Source of the DNA: Salinicoccus albus DSM 19776
GTDB taxonomy: Bacteria > Bacillota > Bacilli > Staphylococcales > Salinicoccaceae
Length of the DNA stretch: 64,000 nt
Direction: 5' to 3'
NCBI RefSeq assembly: GCF_000385175.1
Contig: NZ_ARQJ01000025.1
Location: forward strand, 79,521 to 143,520
Shown here: positions 11,208-20,424 of the stretch, piece after piece
How positions within the stretch are numbered: position 1 is the first letter of the stretch
Layout of the letters: each line of letters starts with the position of its first letter
Position numbers and translations under genes: made by a program
The notes under the pieces: model-generated
Databases searched by the model: none
What the model was told of the DNA's origin: nothing
The model's input: the letters and a program-made list of their open reading frames with translations, nothing else

Positions 11208-11996
11208 ATGAAGATGAGCGTGTTAGCCAGCGGTTCCACCGGGAACAGCACCTATATTGAGTCAGAAACAGGCAGCCTGCTCATAGATGTCGGACTTTCA
11301 TGTAAAAGAATAGAAGCATCACTCAATAAACTGAACACATCTTTAAGTAATATCAGTGCAATCCTTATTACACATGAACATACCGATCATATAAAAGGCT
11401 TGAAAGTCATCGCCAAAAGATACGCCATTCCAATATTTGCGAATGCGGAGACATGGCAGCAGCTTGATAAAAAAGGCATAGATATCCATCCGGAGCAGAA
11501 GTTCCATTTCAATCCATCGGAAGAAAAGGAAATCATTGGTATTGATATACATTCGTACAACGTATCCCATGACGCGGCAGATCCACAGTTTTATACGTTT
11601 GCAAAAGATAACAGTAAATTATCGGTGATTACCGATACAGGTTACGTCTCCGACTATATGAAAGGCATCATCAAGGATAGTGACTGTTTCATCTTTGAAA
11701 GTAATCATGACGTGGATATGCTGAGGATGGGCAGGTACCCATGGCCGACAAAACAGAGGATATTATCGGATGTTGGGCATGTGTCCAATGAAGATGCCGC
11801 ACACGCAATGAGAGATGTAATCACCGAACGCACAAAGCGTATCTACCTCTCCCATCTCAGTCTGGATAACAATATCAAAGAACTTGCCAAAATGAGTGTA
11901 GAACAGGTTTTAAATCGATATGATATCGATACGGAAGATCAGATCATGCTGTGCGATACTGATAAAGAGGCGCCGACCCAGATATATACGATATAA
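11208..11996 (+). CDS. walJ: Metallo-beta-lactamase-fold exonuclease WalJ (YycJ)
   Basis: An MBL-fold protein of the WalJ/YycJ type, implicated as a 5'-3' exonuclease in DNA mismatch repair. The 262-residue protein opens with MSVLASGSTGNSTYIE and contains the metal-binding THEHTDHIKG motif near residue 60, later VSHDAADP, ITDTGY and SHLSLDNN. ATG 11208 is taken as start; GTG 11199 in the same frame overlaps yycI and is an alternative. It is the last gene of the wal operon and is followed by DnaA boxes and a terminator. Confidence 0.92.
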   Translation: MKMSVLASGSTGNSTYIESETGSLLIDVGLSCKRIEASLNKLNTSLSNISAILITHEHTDHIKGLKVIAKRYAIPIFANAETWQQLDKKGIDIHPEQKFHFNPSEEKEIIGIDIHSYNVSHDAADPQFYTFAKDNSKLSVITDTGYVSDYMKGIIKDSDCFIFESNHDVDMLRMGRYPWPTKQRILSDVGHVSNEDAAHAMRDVITERTKRIYLSHLSLDNNIKELAKMSVEQVLNRYDIDTEDQIMLCDTDKEAPTQIYTI

Positions 11997-11997
11997 A

Positions 11998-12088
11998 ATA
12001 TCCACAGGTTGTGGATAAAAACTTGTGGATAACCTTACTTTATGTGGATAGTTTAGGAAAAATTGTGGAAAATCAACAATTATACACA
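11998..12088. promoter_or_regulatory. Cluster of six DnaA-box-like 9-mers
   Basis: Two 9-mers match TTATCCACA exactly on the minus strand (12010-12018, 12024-12032). TTATACACA lies on the plus strand at 12080-12088. Single-mismatch copies lie at 11998-12006, 12043-12051 and 12064-12072. Six boxes in 91 bases with 10-25 base spacing is far denser than chance, and five of the six fall in non-coding sequence. Bacillus subtilis has DnaA-box clusters outside oriC that tune initiation; as I recall, one lies by yydA, the rlmH orthologue. Confidence 0.75.
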
Positions 12089-12124
12089 AAAGACACAAAA
12101 TCTGGGATAGGTTTTGTGTCTTTT
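12088..12124. terminator. Bidirectional terminator between walJ and the YubB-like gene
   Basis: A 13-base perfect stem AAAAGACACAAAA / TTTTGTGTCTTTT with an 11-base loop. A-rich and T-rich arms on both sides let it serve both the wal operon and the convergent gene at 12129. Confidence 0.8.
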
Positions 12125-12128
12125 GCTA

Positions 12129-12782
12129 TTATATATCTTCCCTCGTTTTTTTATGACCGAAAATGCGCTGAACCCAGGCCTCATCTACTTCACTCTGGCT
12201 TCTGCCCTGCGGGCTGAACGCAGTCTCACCATAAAGCGTCCAATCGTCATTAGCGTATTGGTACGTGAATGGAATCTCCGTCTGTTCAAACAGCTGTGAC
12301 ATCAAATGTTCCACAGGCACCCACGCTGTCGTAAAGCCGATTGTAAGGTTATCTGCATCAATAATGGTATCTTTGACATACCATTTTGTGCCCCAATTGG
12401 TCACAGACCAATCTTCCGCATCCGTATAGCCATGCTCTATCATATTTTCATAGTATTTCTGCCCGAGATCAATGCGTTCCTCAGCTACAAGAATCTGTTC
12501 CTTCTCTTGTGCGTCCGCTTCTGCAATCACAGTGTTTATATCAATATTACGGTAGTCTTTCAAATTTTCAAACAGTGTTTTCTGCTCTTCCTTATCCAGA
12601 GTATTGTAATACGAACCGATAGCAGATTCAGGATCAGTGGAATGATCAATGAATAAAGCCTCAGGTATCGAAGCGATCGTATTTAAATCAAATTGCTTTT
12701 TATCATTAACAGCTTGTTCAGCCATTCGCTCAAAATCTTCCTGGTTACTAAACCTCAGAATGCTGAATGCCAGATTTGCCAT
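12129..12782 (-). CDS. YubB/Api92-like ferredoxin-fold domain protein
   Basis: A 217-residue cytoplasmic protein of unknown function. Its C-terminal half carries WSVTNWGTKWYVKD, then IGFTTAWVPVEHLM and FTYQYANDDW, the signature of the YubB/Api92 ferredoxin-like domain seen in plasmid and phage proteins. The N-terminal half is helical and acidic (residues 60-110). ATG 12782 has AAAGGGGTG upstream. It stands alone and convergent to walJ, in a spot where I would not expect a gene from the staphylococcal wal-rlmH arrangement. No catalytic residues are evident. Confidence 0.75.
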   Translation of the reverse strand: MANLAFSILRFSNQEDFERMAEQAVNDKKQFDLNTIASIPEALFIDHSTDPESAIGSYYNTLDKEEQKTLFENLKDYRNIDINTVIAEADAQEKEQILVAEERIDLGQKYYENMIEHGYTDAEDWSVTNWGTKWYVKDTIIDADNLTIGFTTAWVPVEHLMSQLFEQTEIPFTYQYANDDWTLYGETAFSPQGRSQSEVDEAWVQRIFGHKKTREDI

Positions 12783-12861
12783 AAAAACACCCCTTTGTTA
12801 AAAATGATAAAATAGTGAATATATATTAATTATTCATTAAAAATTCAAAACAGTCAAGCAA

Positions 12862-13038
12862 TTAAGATAAGATCAGCAGTCCCTCCTGCTCATCTTCAAA
12901 GACACGTTCCGTCCAATCTTTATCCATTAGCTCTTCAACAGTTGCCCCTGCAGTTGCAAAGCTGATTTCCAGATTATCCTGACGCCGCGCCTGGCATAAA
13001 AGTTCCCCTTTGATAGAAATGTTAAACTTGTAGCACAC
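12862..13038 (-). CDS. Possible 58-residue protein or gene remnant, unrecognised
   Basis: A frame open from GTG 13038 to TAA 12862 reads as plausible protein: NISIKGELLCQARRQDN, then LEISFATAGATVEELMDKDW and a tail FEDEQEGLLILS. Codon choice resembles the neighbours, and the C-terminus is acidic. The start codon is weak, with no clear ribosome site, and it lies only 21 bases from the divergent rlmH start. It may be a small gene or the surviving tail of a longer one. I do not recognise the family. Confidence 0.35.
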   Translation of the reverse strand: MCYKFNISIKGELLCQARRQDNLEISFATAGATVEELMDKDWTERVFEDEQEGLLILS

Positions 13039-13059
13039 TAAGCAAAAGGATGATCAAAT

Positions 13060-13539
13060 ATGAAGGTAACAGTAATCACAGTCGGAAAATTGAAAGAGAA
13101 ATACTGGAAAGAGGCAGTAGAAGAGTACAGTAAAAGAATAAGCGGGTATGCAAAACTCGAAATGATAGAAATTCCCGATGAAAAAGAACCAAACAACGCC
13201 AGTGATAAGGATATCGAGATTATTAAAGAAAAAGAAGCACAGAAAATCATATCCAAAATCAAAGACACCCAGCATGTCATCACACTTGAAATTGAAGGCA
13301 AAAAATATACCAGTGAGGGACTCGCTGAAGAATACCAAAAATGGATGAATACAGGAAAAAGTGACATCGTATTCATTATCGGCGGCAGCAACGGCATCGG
13401 TGACAGCCTAAAACAAAGATCCGACCAGGAAATCAGCTTCGGAGCCCTCACCTACCCCCATCAGCTGATGAAAGTCATGCTGCTGGAACAGATATTCAGG
13501 GTGAATAAGATATTAAAGAATGAAACGTATCATCGTTGA
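13060..13539 (+). CDS. rlmH: 23S rRNA (pseudouridine1915-N3)-methyltransferase RlmH
   Basis: A SPOUT-class methyltransferase that modifies pseudouridine 1915 in helix 69 of 23S rRNA. The 159 residues include MKVTVITVGKLKEKYW at the start, FIIGGSNGIGDSL near 106-118 and SFGALTYPHQLMKVMLLEQIFR near the end. The last codons read GAAACGTATCATCGTTGA, equivalent to the conserved rlmH 3' end that serves as the SCC attachment site in staphylococci (orfX). An accessory region begins directly after it. AAAGGATG precedes the ATG. Confidence 0.96.
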   Translation: MKVTVITVGKLKEKYWKEAVEEYSKRISGYAKLEMIEIPDEKEPNNASDKDIEIIKEKEAQKIISKIKDTQHVITLEIEGKKYTSEGLAEEYQKWMNTGKSDIVFIIGGSNGIGDSLKQRSDQEISFGALTYPHQLMKVMLLEQIFRVNKILKNETYHR

Positions 13540-13590
13540 TGAGGTTTTTGTTATATTTATCATATAAAAGAAAATTCGGAGAGTGACTTT

Positions 13591-15075
13591 ATGTCTAAAT
13601 TAACATTACAACAATTGGAAGCTCATTTATGGGAGTCAGCAAATATACTAAGAGGTTCAATCGATTCCTCTGACTATAAAAATTACATATTTGGCTTATT
13701 ATTTTTAAAGCGTTTAAGCGATGTGTTCATAGAGACGGCTAAGCAAATCGAACGCAAAGAAGGCGACGATTACGGTTGGTATGATCGTGACGAGCATCAA
13801 TTCTTCATACCTGAAAGAGCACGTTGGACAGAAATACAAATTCAAACTCACGACATAGGTAATATGCTAAACAAAGCTTTCGAGGCTCTGGAGGAAGAAA
13901 ATCCTTCTTTAGTGGGTGTATTCGCAAGTATCGATTTCAATGACAAAGATAAGCTGCCGGATAAATTATTGCTGCAACTTATTCAACACTTTTCTAAGAT
14001 TGACCTTAGCAATGAAAATTTGTCAGAACCAGATATGCTTGGCCGTGCATATGAGTATCTAATTAAACAGTTCGCAGATGATGCTGGCAAAAAAGGTGGC
14101 GAATTCTATACTCCCTCTAAAGTAGTGGAGTTGATTGTTAACTTAATTAAGCCAGAAGAAGGCATGCGAGTATCTGACCCAACTGTTGGATCAGGTGGTA
14201 TGTTAATTCAGTCGGTAGACTATATCAAATCACAGGGTGGTAATCCTCGAAATTTAACTCTACATGGGCAAGAGAGAAATCTCAATACATGGGCTATATG
14301 TAAGATGAACTTACTCCTGCATGGTCTGAGTGACCATCAGATTGAACGTGGAGATACGATACGCGAACCGAAGCTATTAGGTGAAGATAAAGAATTACTA
14401 TTGTACGACAGGGTTATCGCCAACCCGCCTTTCTCACTTAAAAACTGGGGAAGAGAAGAAGCAGAAGCCAATGAATATGGTCGTTTTAGATTTGGGATTC
14501 CACCCAAAAATGCTGGAGATTTTGCTTTTGTACAACATATGGTCGCAACGCTTAATCATGAAGGTAAAGCCGGTGTGGTAATGCCTCATGGAGTGCTCTT
14601 CCGTGGGGGAGCTGAAGGCAAGATACGTGAAGGTCTTTTAAAAGAAGATTTAGTAGAAGCAATTATTGGTTTACCCTCTTCCCTATTCTACGGCACTGGA
14701 ATTCCGGCGAGTATCTTGATTTTGAACCGAAATAAAGAAGATAAACAAAGAGAAAAAGTTTTTATATTGGATGGTTCTAAGGATTTTCAAGAAGATAAAA
14801 ATCAGAACTTACTTCGAGACAAAGACATTGAAAAAATAGTATCAGCTTATGATAGTTGGGAAGATGTAGAAAAATATTGTCGAGTCGTTGATATTGAGGA
14901 AATTAAAGAGAATGAATACAACTTAAATATAGCAAGATACATAGATACTACAGAAGAGGAAGAGGAAATCGATGTACAAGCTACATTAAAGGACTTGAAA
15001 AAATTAGAGCAGGATAGAGATCAAATAGAAGAAAAGATGTATGGGTATTTAAAGGTGCTTGGGTATCATGAATGA
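13591..15075 (+). CDS. hsdM: Type I restriction-modification DNA methyltransferase subunit HsdM
   Basis: Adenine methyltransferase subunit of a type I RM complex. The 494-residue protein has the helical HsdM N-domain (LESHLWESANILRG-like start, FGLLFLKRLSDVF), the GEFYTPSKVVELIV block, SAM motif I DPTVGSGGM near residue 197 and catalytic NPPF near residue 278. It starts 51 bases after rlmH, with CGGAGAGTGAC upstream. The last codons overlap hsdS by eight bases. Confidence 0.96.
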   Translation: MSKLTLQQLEAHLWESANILRGSIDSSDYKNYIFGLLFLKRLSDVFIETAKQIERKEGDDYGWYDRDEHQFFIPERARWTEIQIQTHDIGNMLNKAFEALEEENPSLVGVFASIDFNDKDKLPDKLLLQLIQHFSKIDLSNENLSEPDMLGRAYEYLIKQFADDAGKKGGEFYTPSKVVELIVNLIKPEEGMRVSDPTVGSGGMLIQSVDYIKSQGGNPRNLTLHGQERNLNTWAICKMNLLLHGLSDHQIERGDTIREPKLLGEDKELLLYDRVIANPPFSLKNWGREEAEANEYGRFRFGIPPKNAGDFAFVQHMVATLNHEGKAGVVMPHGVLFRGGAEGKIREGLLKEDLVEAIIGLPSSLFYGTGIPASILILNRNKEDKQREKVFILDGSKDFQEDKNQNLLRDKDIEKIVSAYDSWEDVEKYCRVVDIEEIKENEYNLNIARYIDTTEEEEEIDVQATLKDLKKLEQDRDQIEEKMYGYLKVLGYHE

Positions 15076-16312
15076 GTGGATCAGTCTAAAACTCGAAGAT
15101 GTAGCTGAAATATCTGGAGGAGGTACACCAAGTAGACAAAAAGTAGAGTATTGGAATGGAGAAGTCAAATGGGCGACTCCAACTGATATAACAAAAAATA
15201 ATAATAAATATTTATATAATACTGAAGACACTATAACTGAAGAGGGTCTTAATAGAAGTTCAGCAAAATTAATTCCTGAAAATAATGTATTAATGACTAG
15301 TCGTGCATCTATTGGTAAATGTGTAATTAATAAAATACCAACTGCAACAAATCAGGGTTTTACTAATTTTATTAGTAAAAAATATAAAATTGATTCTGAG
15401 TTCCTATATTATCAATTACTTTTTCATGCAAAACATTTTGAACAATTGGGAGCAGGAAGTACTTTCAAAGAAATAAGTAAAAGCGAGTTAAGATCTTATA
15501 ATATAAATATACCTAAACAAATCCAAGAACAGCAAAAAATCGCAAACATCCTTTCTACTGTGGATGAGATGATAGATAAAACAGAAGTTATTTTAACTCA
15601 AACAGAGAAAGTAAAAAAAGGACTGATACAAAAGCTTCTCACCAAAGGTATTGACCATACGAAATTTAAGCAAACAGAGATTGGATATATTCCTGAGGAA
15701 TGGGAGGTAAAGCAATTTTCTGAGTGTATAAATGTTAACCCTACTTATCGATTGAAGAAAGGTGAAAATGTTCCATTCGTTGAAATGGCAGCCGTCCAAG
15801 AAAATAGGAAAGAGATTTCGTATTTTAGTGAACGAGTTGTTGGAATTAGTGGTGGCTCAAGATTTTCAATAGGAGACACACTATTTGCAAGAATTACTCC
15901 ATGCACTGAGAATGGGAAAATAGCTTTTGTAGAAGAGATGACAAGTCAATTTGGTATGGGATCTACAGAATTTATTGTGTTTTCTCCGAAAAAGGATCAA
16001 ATAATTCCTCAATATGTGTATTATTTAGTTAGATCCCATAGAATAAGAGATTACGCTATCAAAAGAATGATTGGTACAACAGGTCGCCAGAGAGTTCCTA
16101 AAATTGTGTTTATTGAAGAGCTATTTATAGGTCTACCAACAAAAAAGGAACAACAAAAAATCGTAGATATCTTAACCTCCGTAGACAACAAAATTATTGC
16201 AGAAGAACAAAAACTTTCGCAACTCCGATCCCTTAAAAACGGTCTCATGCAACAACTGTTAACGGGAAAGCAACGGGTTCAAGTCGATAACAATGAGGAG
16301 GTTCCACTATGA
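15068..16312 (+). CDS. hsdS: Type I restriction-modification specificity subunit HsdS
   Basis: Sets the DNA target of the HsdMSR complex. The 414 residues contain two target-recognition domains, about 1-145 and 205-350, each followed by a long helix (QEQQKIANILSTVDEMIDK and KEQQKIVDILTSVDNKI), the usual duplicated design. The ATG overlaps hsdM. The first recognition domain is notably AT-rich compared with hsdR, as expected for a module exchanged between strains. The two halves appear full length, so the target is probably a standard bipartite site; its sequence cannot be predicted here. Confidence 0.94.
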   Translation: MNEWISLKLEDVAEISGGGTPSRQKVEYWNGEVKWATPTDITKNNNKYLYNTEDTITEEGLNRSSAKLIPENNVLMTSRASIGKCVINKIPTATNQGFTNFISKKYKIDSEFLYYQLLFHAKHFEQLGAGSTFKEISKSELRSYNINIPKQIQEQQKIANILSTVDEMIDKTEVILTQTEKVKKGLIQKLLTKGIDHTKFKQTEIGYIPEEWEVKQFSECINVNPTYRLKKGENVPFVEMAAVQENRKEISYFSERVVGISGGSRFSIGDTLFARITPCTENGKIAFVEEMTSQFGMGSTEFIVFSPKKDQIIPQYVYYLVRSHRIRDYAIKRMIGTTGRQRVPKIVFIEELFIGLPTKKEQQKIVDILTSVDNKIIAEEQKLSQLRSLKNGLMQQLLTGKQRVQVDNNEEVPL

Positions 16313-19257
16313 ACAAAGCACAAGCTTTTAATGAAGAAACGTTAGTAGAAAATCGAATGCTTAACCAACTTCAAGAGCTTGGCTACACTTACGTTCAAGG
16401 CATGGAACTGAATCAGGAGCGCACGTCCAACACTGAAGTCGTACTCAAGTATCGCTTAACCGAGGCGATCAAACACCTGAATCCATGGGTCAATGATAAT
16501 AATTTAAATAAAGTCGTTCGGAACATCACGCATATGGATGCAGGCAGCTTGATGGAAGCCAATCAGCATTTTCATGAATTGCTGGTTAACAAATTATCGA
16601 TTCAACAAGATCTCGGGGGCGGTCGAAAAAATCAGACAGTGACTTTGATTGATTTCGATAATATTGATAACAATGACTTCGTGGTCACAAATCAACTGGG
16701 AGTGACCCACTCCACTGGCACAATTTATCCGGACATTATGATTTATGTCAATGGACTGCCTTTGGTGGTGATTGAATGTAAAAGCCCGGATTTACCCCCG
16801 GATATGCAGCTGGGGGAAGGGGTCCGGCAATTACGACGTTACCAGGATGATAACGAAAAATTATTTCACTACAACCAATTTTTAATCTCGACCAGTAAGG
16901 ATCGAGCCAAGGTCGGTACGATTGGTGCACAGGCCAGGCACTACAGTACATGGAAGGAACCCTATCCCCTATCTGATGAAGATGTTAGCGAAAATGCCTC
17001 AGCCCAGGACATACTCACAGCGGGAATATTGGATAGAGAACGACTGTTTGATATCATCCAAAACTTTATTGTCTATGAGCCGGAAGATGGTCGCGTTGTT
17101 AAGAAGATGGCACGTTATCAGCAGTATCGTGCGGTGAACAAGGCTGTTGAGCGTATTCTCACTGGTAAGCATCCGCAATCAAGGGGAGGCGTTGTATGGG
17201 CAACACAAGGCTCTGGTAAATCATTGGCGATGGTCTTTTTATCGATGAAGTTACGTCGAATGGAAGCATTAAAAAATCCAACCATTGTGGTCGTTACAGA
17301 CCGACAAGACTTAGACCGACAGATTACAGCAACATTTAGAGGCAGTGGATTTCCAAATCTTCAACAGGCGGAGTCTGTCGAAGAGTTGAAATCCCTTCTA
17401 CAACAAGGGCCAGGCACTACCGTGATGACACTGGTCCAGAAGTTTCAGACAGATGAGGATGAAGAGTATCCATTGTTGACGGATGCAGAGAATGTGATTG
17501 TATTGGTCGATGAGTCTCACCGTACCCAGTACAGCTCTTTGGCTTTGAATATGCGGACCGGTTTGCCGAATGCGACATACATTGGGTTTACGGGGACACC
17601 CATTGATAAGGAAGACAAGAGCACCCTCCGGACTTTTGGCAGTTATATCGATAAATATTCCATCGAAAAGGCGGTGGAAGATGGTGCGACCGTACCGATC
17701 TTCTATGAAGCACGCCTCGTTGATTTACATGTCCAGGGGGAGACGATTGACACCCTATTTGAGCGCTTCTTCAGGGAATATTCAGATGAAGATAAAGAAC
17801 GTATTAAACAAAAGTATGTGACTGAACAAGCATTGACGGAAACACCGAAACGCATTCGATCCATCGTTCTGGATATGATTGAACATTACGAGCAACATAT
17901 TGAACCGAATGGATTTAAAGCGCAGGTGGTAACGGTATCCCGCGAAGCAGCAGTCACATATAAAAGATTTTTGGATGAGCTCAGTGACTATGAATCTGCA
18001 GTGGTTATTTCCGGTAAACACAATGATTCACCGGAAATGCGGCAATATGCCTTGTCCGTCGCTGAAGAAAAAGAAGTGATCGAGCGATTTAAGAAGCCAT
18101 TAGATGAAGATCCACTCGCTTTTATCATTGTGTGTGATAAATTAATCACCGGTTTCGATGCGCCGATTGAACAGGTCATGTACTTGGATAAGCCATTAAA
18201 AGAACATAACCTCCTGCAAGCCATCGCAAGAACGAACCGGAAATATGATCATAAGAAGTATGGTCTAATCGTAGACTACTACGGTGTCTCTAGGTTTCTG
18301 GAAAATGCACTGGGAATATTCCATGATGATGATGTCAAAGGTGCGATGTTCCATGTAAATGAGGAAATTCCAAGATTACAATCCAGGCACCGTCGGGTGA
18401 TGCAGTTCTTTGATGGCCTCTCCCGTAATGATCTGGAAGGTCACATCAGCGTCCTTGAGCCTGAAGATCAGCGTAATGCTTTTGATACCGCATTCAAGAA
18501 GTTCTCGGAAAGCATGGATATGATCATGCCGAGTCCGCAGGCACAACCCTTTATCGATGATTTAAAGTGGCTGGGTAAAGTGAGGAAACATGCGAAATCC
18601 CGTTACTACATCGATGACGGGACCATGGATATTTCAGATACTGGCGGCAAGGTGCGGGAATTGATTGAGGAATATGTATATGCGACCTCGCCTAAAATAT
18701 TATTTGAACCCGTCAGCATTCTATCCACTCAATTTGATGAAAAATTAGATGCAATCAAGGAACCGGAAGCAAAAGCCGCTGAAATGGAACATGCGATTAA
18801 ACATGAGATCCGAATCAAGTTTGATGAAAATCCGGTCAAATATACCTCTTTAAGAGAACGGCTGGAACTACTCATTGAGCAGCGTAAAGAAAGACAGCTG
18901 GCATTCGAAGACTTATTCGAAAGTTATCAGGAGCTGCGGGAAGAATTGACAAACCTGGATAAAGAGAAGCAGTCTTATGGTTTGAAAGATACAAAACACA
19001 TCCCGTTTTATCAACTGTTGGAAGAACGTGCGCCAGAAGGCGTTGAAGAGGAGAAAATTAAAGATTTAACTGAAATTATTACTGAGATTATTGAAGACAA
19101 TGCAGTGATTGACTGGACAGAAAAAGAAGAAGTGAAACGACAGATGCGAAAAAAATTAAAAAAACATTTGAGAGCCAGCACGATTCCGAATAACCAAGTA
19201 GAATCACTGACTTCAGAGCTCATTCAGCTGGGTGAAATTCATTATAATATCAAATAA
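16309..19257 (+). CDS. hsdR: Type I restriction endonuclease subunit HsdR
   Basis: ATP-dependent translocase and nuclease of the type I system. The 982-residue protein has an N-terminal nuclease domain with VVIECKSPD near residue 155, Walker A TQGSGKS near residue 300, helicase motif II VDESHRTQYS near 400, TGTP just after, and motif VI QAIARTNR near 640. A helical C-terminal domain for complex assembly follows. ATG overlaps the hsdS stop (ATGA). All key motifs are intact, so the system appears functional. Confidence 0.96.
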   Translation: MNKAQAFNEETLVENRMLNQLQELGYTYVQGMELNQERTSNTEVVLKYRLTEAIKHLNPWVNDNNLNKVVRNITHMDAGSLMEANQHFHELLVNKLSIQQDLGGGRKNQTVTLIDFDNIDNNDFVVTNQLGVTHSTGTIYPDIMIYVNGLPLVVIECKSPDLPPDMQLGEGVRQLRRYQDDNEKLFHYNQFLISTSKDRAKVGTIGAQARHYSTWKEPYPLSDEDVSENASAQDILTAGILDRERLFDIIQNFIVYEPEDGRVVKKMARYQQYRAVNKAVERILTGKHPQSRGGVVWATQGSGKSLAMVFLSMKLRRMEALKNPTIVVVTDRQDLDRQITATFRGSGFPNLQQAESVEELKSLLQQGPGTTVMTLVQKFQTDEDEEYPLLTDAENVIVLVDESHRTQYSSLALNMRTGLPNATYIGFTGTPIDKEDKSTLRTFGSYIDKYSIEKAVEDGATVPIFYEARLVDLHVQGETIDTLFERFFREYSDEDKERIKQKYVTEQALTETPKRIRSIVLDMIEHYEQHIEPNGFKAQVVTVSREAAVTYKRFLDELSDYESAVVISGKHNDSPEMRQYALSVAEEKEVIERFKKPLDEDPLAFIIVCDKLITGFDAPIEQVMYLDKPLKEHNLLQAIARTNRKYDHKKYGLIVDYYGVSRFLENALGIFHDDDVKGAMFHVNEEIPRLQSRHRRVMQFFDGLSRNDLEGHISVLEPEDQRNAFDTAFKKFSESMDMIMPSPQAQPFIDDLKWLGKVRKHAKSRYYIDDGTMDISDTGGKVRELIEEYVYATSPKILFEPVSILSTQFDEKLDAIKEPEAKAAEMEHAIKHEIRIKFDENPVKYTSLRERLELLIEQRKERQLAFEDLFESYQELREELTNLDKEKQSYGLKDTKHIPFYQLLEERAPEGVEEEKIKDLTEIITEIIEDNAVIDWTEKEEVKRQMRKKLKKHLRASTIPNNQVESLTSELIQLGEIHYNIK

Positions 19258-19290
19258 AGATATAACTGTGATGGTTATATCTTTATTTTT
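19256..19290. terminator. Bidirectional terminator between hsdR and the metallopeptidase gene
   Basis: An 11-base stem AAAGATATAAC / GTTATATCTTT with a 7-base loop, followed by ATTTTTTT on the plus strand. The upstream A-rich arm gives a weaker T tract on the minus strand. Confidence 0.75.
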
Positions 19291-20038
19291 TACTGTCATT
19301 TGATTGTCTGTTTTGCAGGCTGTGCAGTGCCATACCATGGACCCGTAACCAGTCTTTGGATGCTTTATAATGCGGCAGAGTATTGCGAACAATCCGCCAG
19401 AATCTATCATTGTGTTCCAATTCAATCAGATGAGCAAGCTCGTGAACAATGACATAATCAATGACCCTAACCGGCGCCATCGCAAGCTGCCAGTTTAAAT
19501 AGATATCGCCGTTTTCTGTACATGTCCCCCACCGTTTCAGTTGTGATTTAAGTTTGATTGATTTGGGTCTAACATTCATAATATCCTGATACATTTTAGA
19601 ACGTTCTACCACTTTGTTTGTCCCATGTTTTTTGTACCAAGCAATCATTGCTCGTTCCAGCTGAAATTGTATTTTGTCCTGTGGCCATTCTTCCGGCACT
19701 TCAGCAATAAATCGGCCTTGTTGAAACTGTATCGAAGTTGATTTTACTTTTTTGTTATACACTTTTAATCGATAGTTCCTGCCCAAATATGGCAATTTCT
19801 CACCACTGACAAATTCAATCGGTTGAACCGATGCTTTCACTTCATTTAAATCTTCAATTTTTTGTAGAATCCATGCAGCTTTTTTGTGTAGTAGCTGACT
19901 CAGCGTGACTTCATCTTTGTCCGCCGGTGCATGGACTTCGACACCATTGATTAGGTTTACTGTGATTTTGAGGTCATTGCGTTTTTCTTTATATAATGTG
20001 TAATATATTTCTGTGGTTCCATATTTTATGATTGGCAT
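19283..20038 (-). CDS. YgjP/WrgA-type zinc metallopeptidase-like protein (DUF45, M48-like)
   Basis: A 251-residue protein with the DUF45/YgjP core: KRWGTCTENGDIYLNWQL near residues 165-182 and the zinc motif HELAHLIELEHNDRFW from residue 199. The two histidines and the later EHN supply the metal ligands. Such proteins are frequent companions of type I RM operons, though their role there is unsettled. It is convergent to hsdR, sharing its terminator. The start ATG 20038 has AGTAGG upstream. No membrane segment is seen. Confidence 0.85.
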   Translation of the reverse strand: MPIIKYGTTEIYYTLYKEKRNDLKITVNLINGVEVHAPADKDEVTLSQLLHKKAAWILQKIEDLNEVKASVQPIEFVSGEKLPYLGRNYRLKVYNKKVKSTSIQFQQGRFIAEVPEEWPQDKIQFQLERAMIAWYKKHGTNKVVERSKMYQDIMNVRPKSIKLKSQLKRWGTCTENGDIYLNWQLAMAPVRVIDYVIVHELAHLIELEHNDRFWRIVRNTLPHYKASKDWLRVHGMALHSLQNRQSNDSKK

Positions 20039-20424
20039 GATGTACCTACTTTCAATATCTTACTCTTATAATATTATAGCAAAAATATATAATAGTATTA
20101 TGAAGTGAAAAAGAGAGACTCATAAAGGAGGTAACACGGGATTAAGAAGAAAGGAAGGAGCATGAATATCTAATAATTTTTTTGGATCCATTGAAATTAG
20201 CTATTTGGAAAGTCGCTTCTACGATACTGCAACGAAAACAAAAAGGTTAATAGTCAAAAAAACAGTAACACACCGTCTTATGGTAGTATCACGGAAAAAT
20301 ATGCAGTTACTCACAAAAATTTAACTGAGTCAAATGTTGAAATTTTACTAAAAAATTCTATAATTATCATTTGGTTTCAAAATATGTTAATATTAATAGA
20401 ATATCAATTCGATTAGGGGCAATA
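20039..20424. other. Gene-free, AT-rich region with decayed reading frames
   Basis: Between the metallopeptidase and the HipA-like kinase. Around 20210-20390 one plus-strand frame stays open for about 55 codons and includes SYGSITEKYAVTHKNLTES, but it lacks a start codon with a ribosome site. A second open frame overlaps it upstream. These may be remains of a gene lost before the kinase, in the position where a HipB-type partner might be expected (inference). The kinase promoter should also lie here. Confidence 0.3.
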
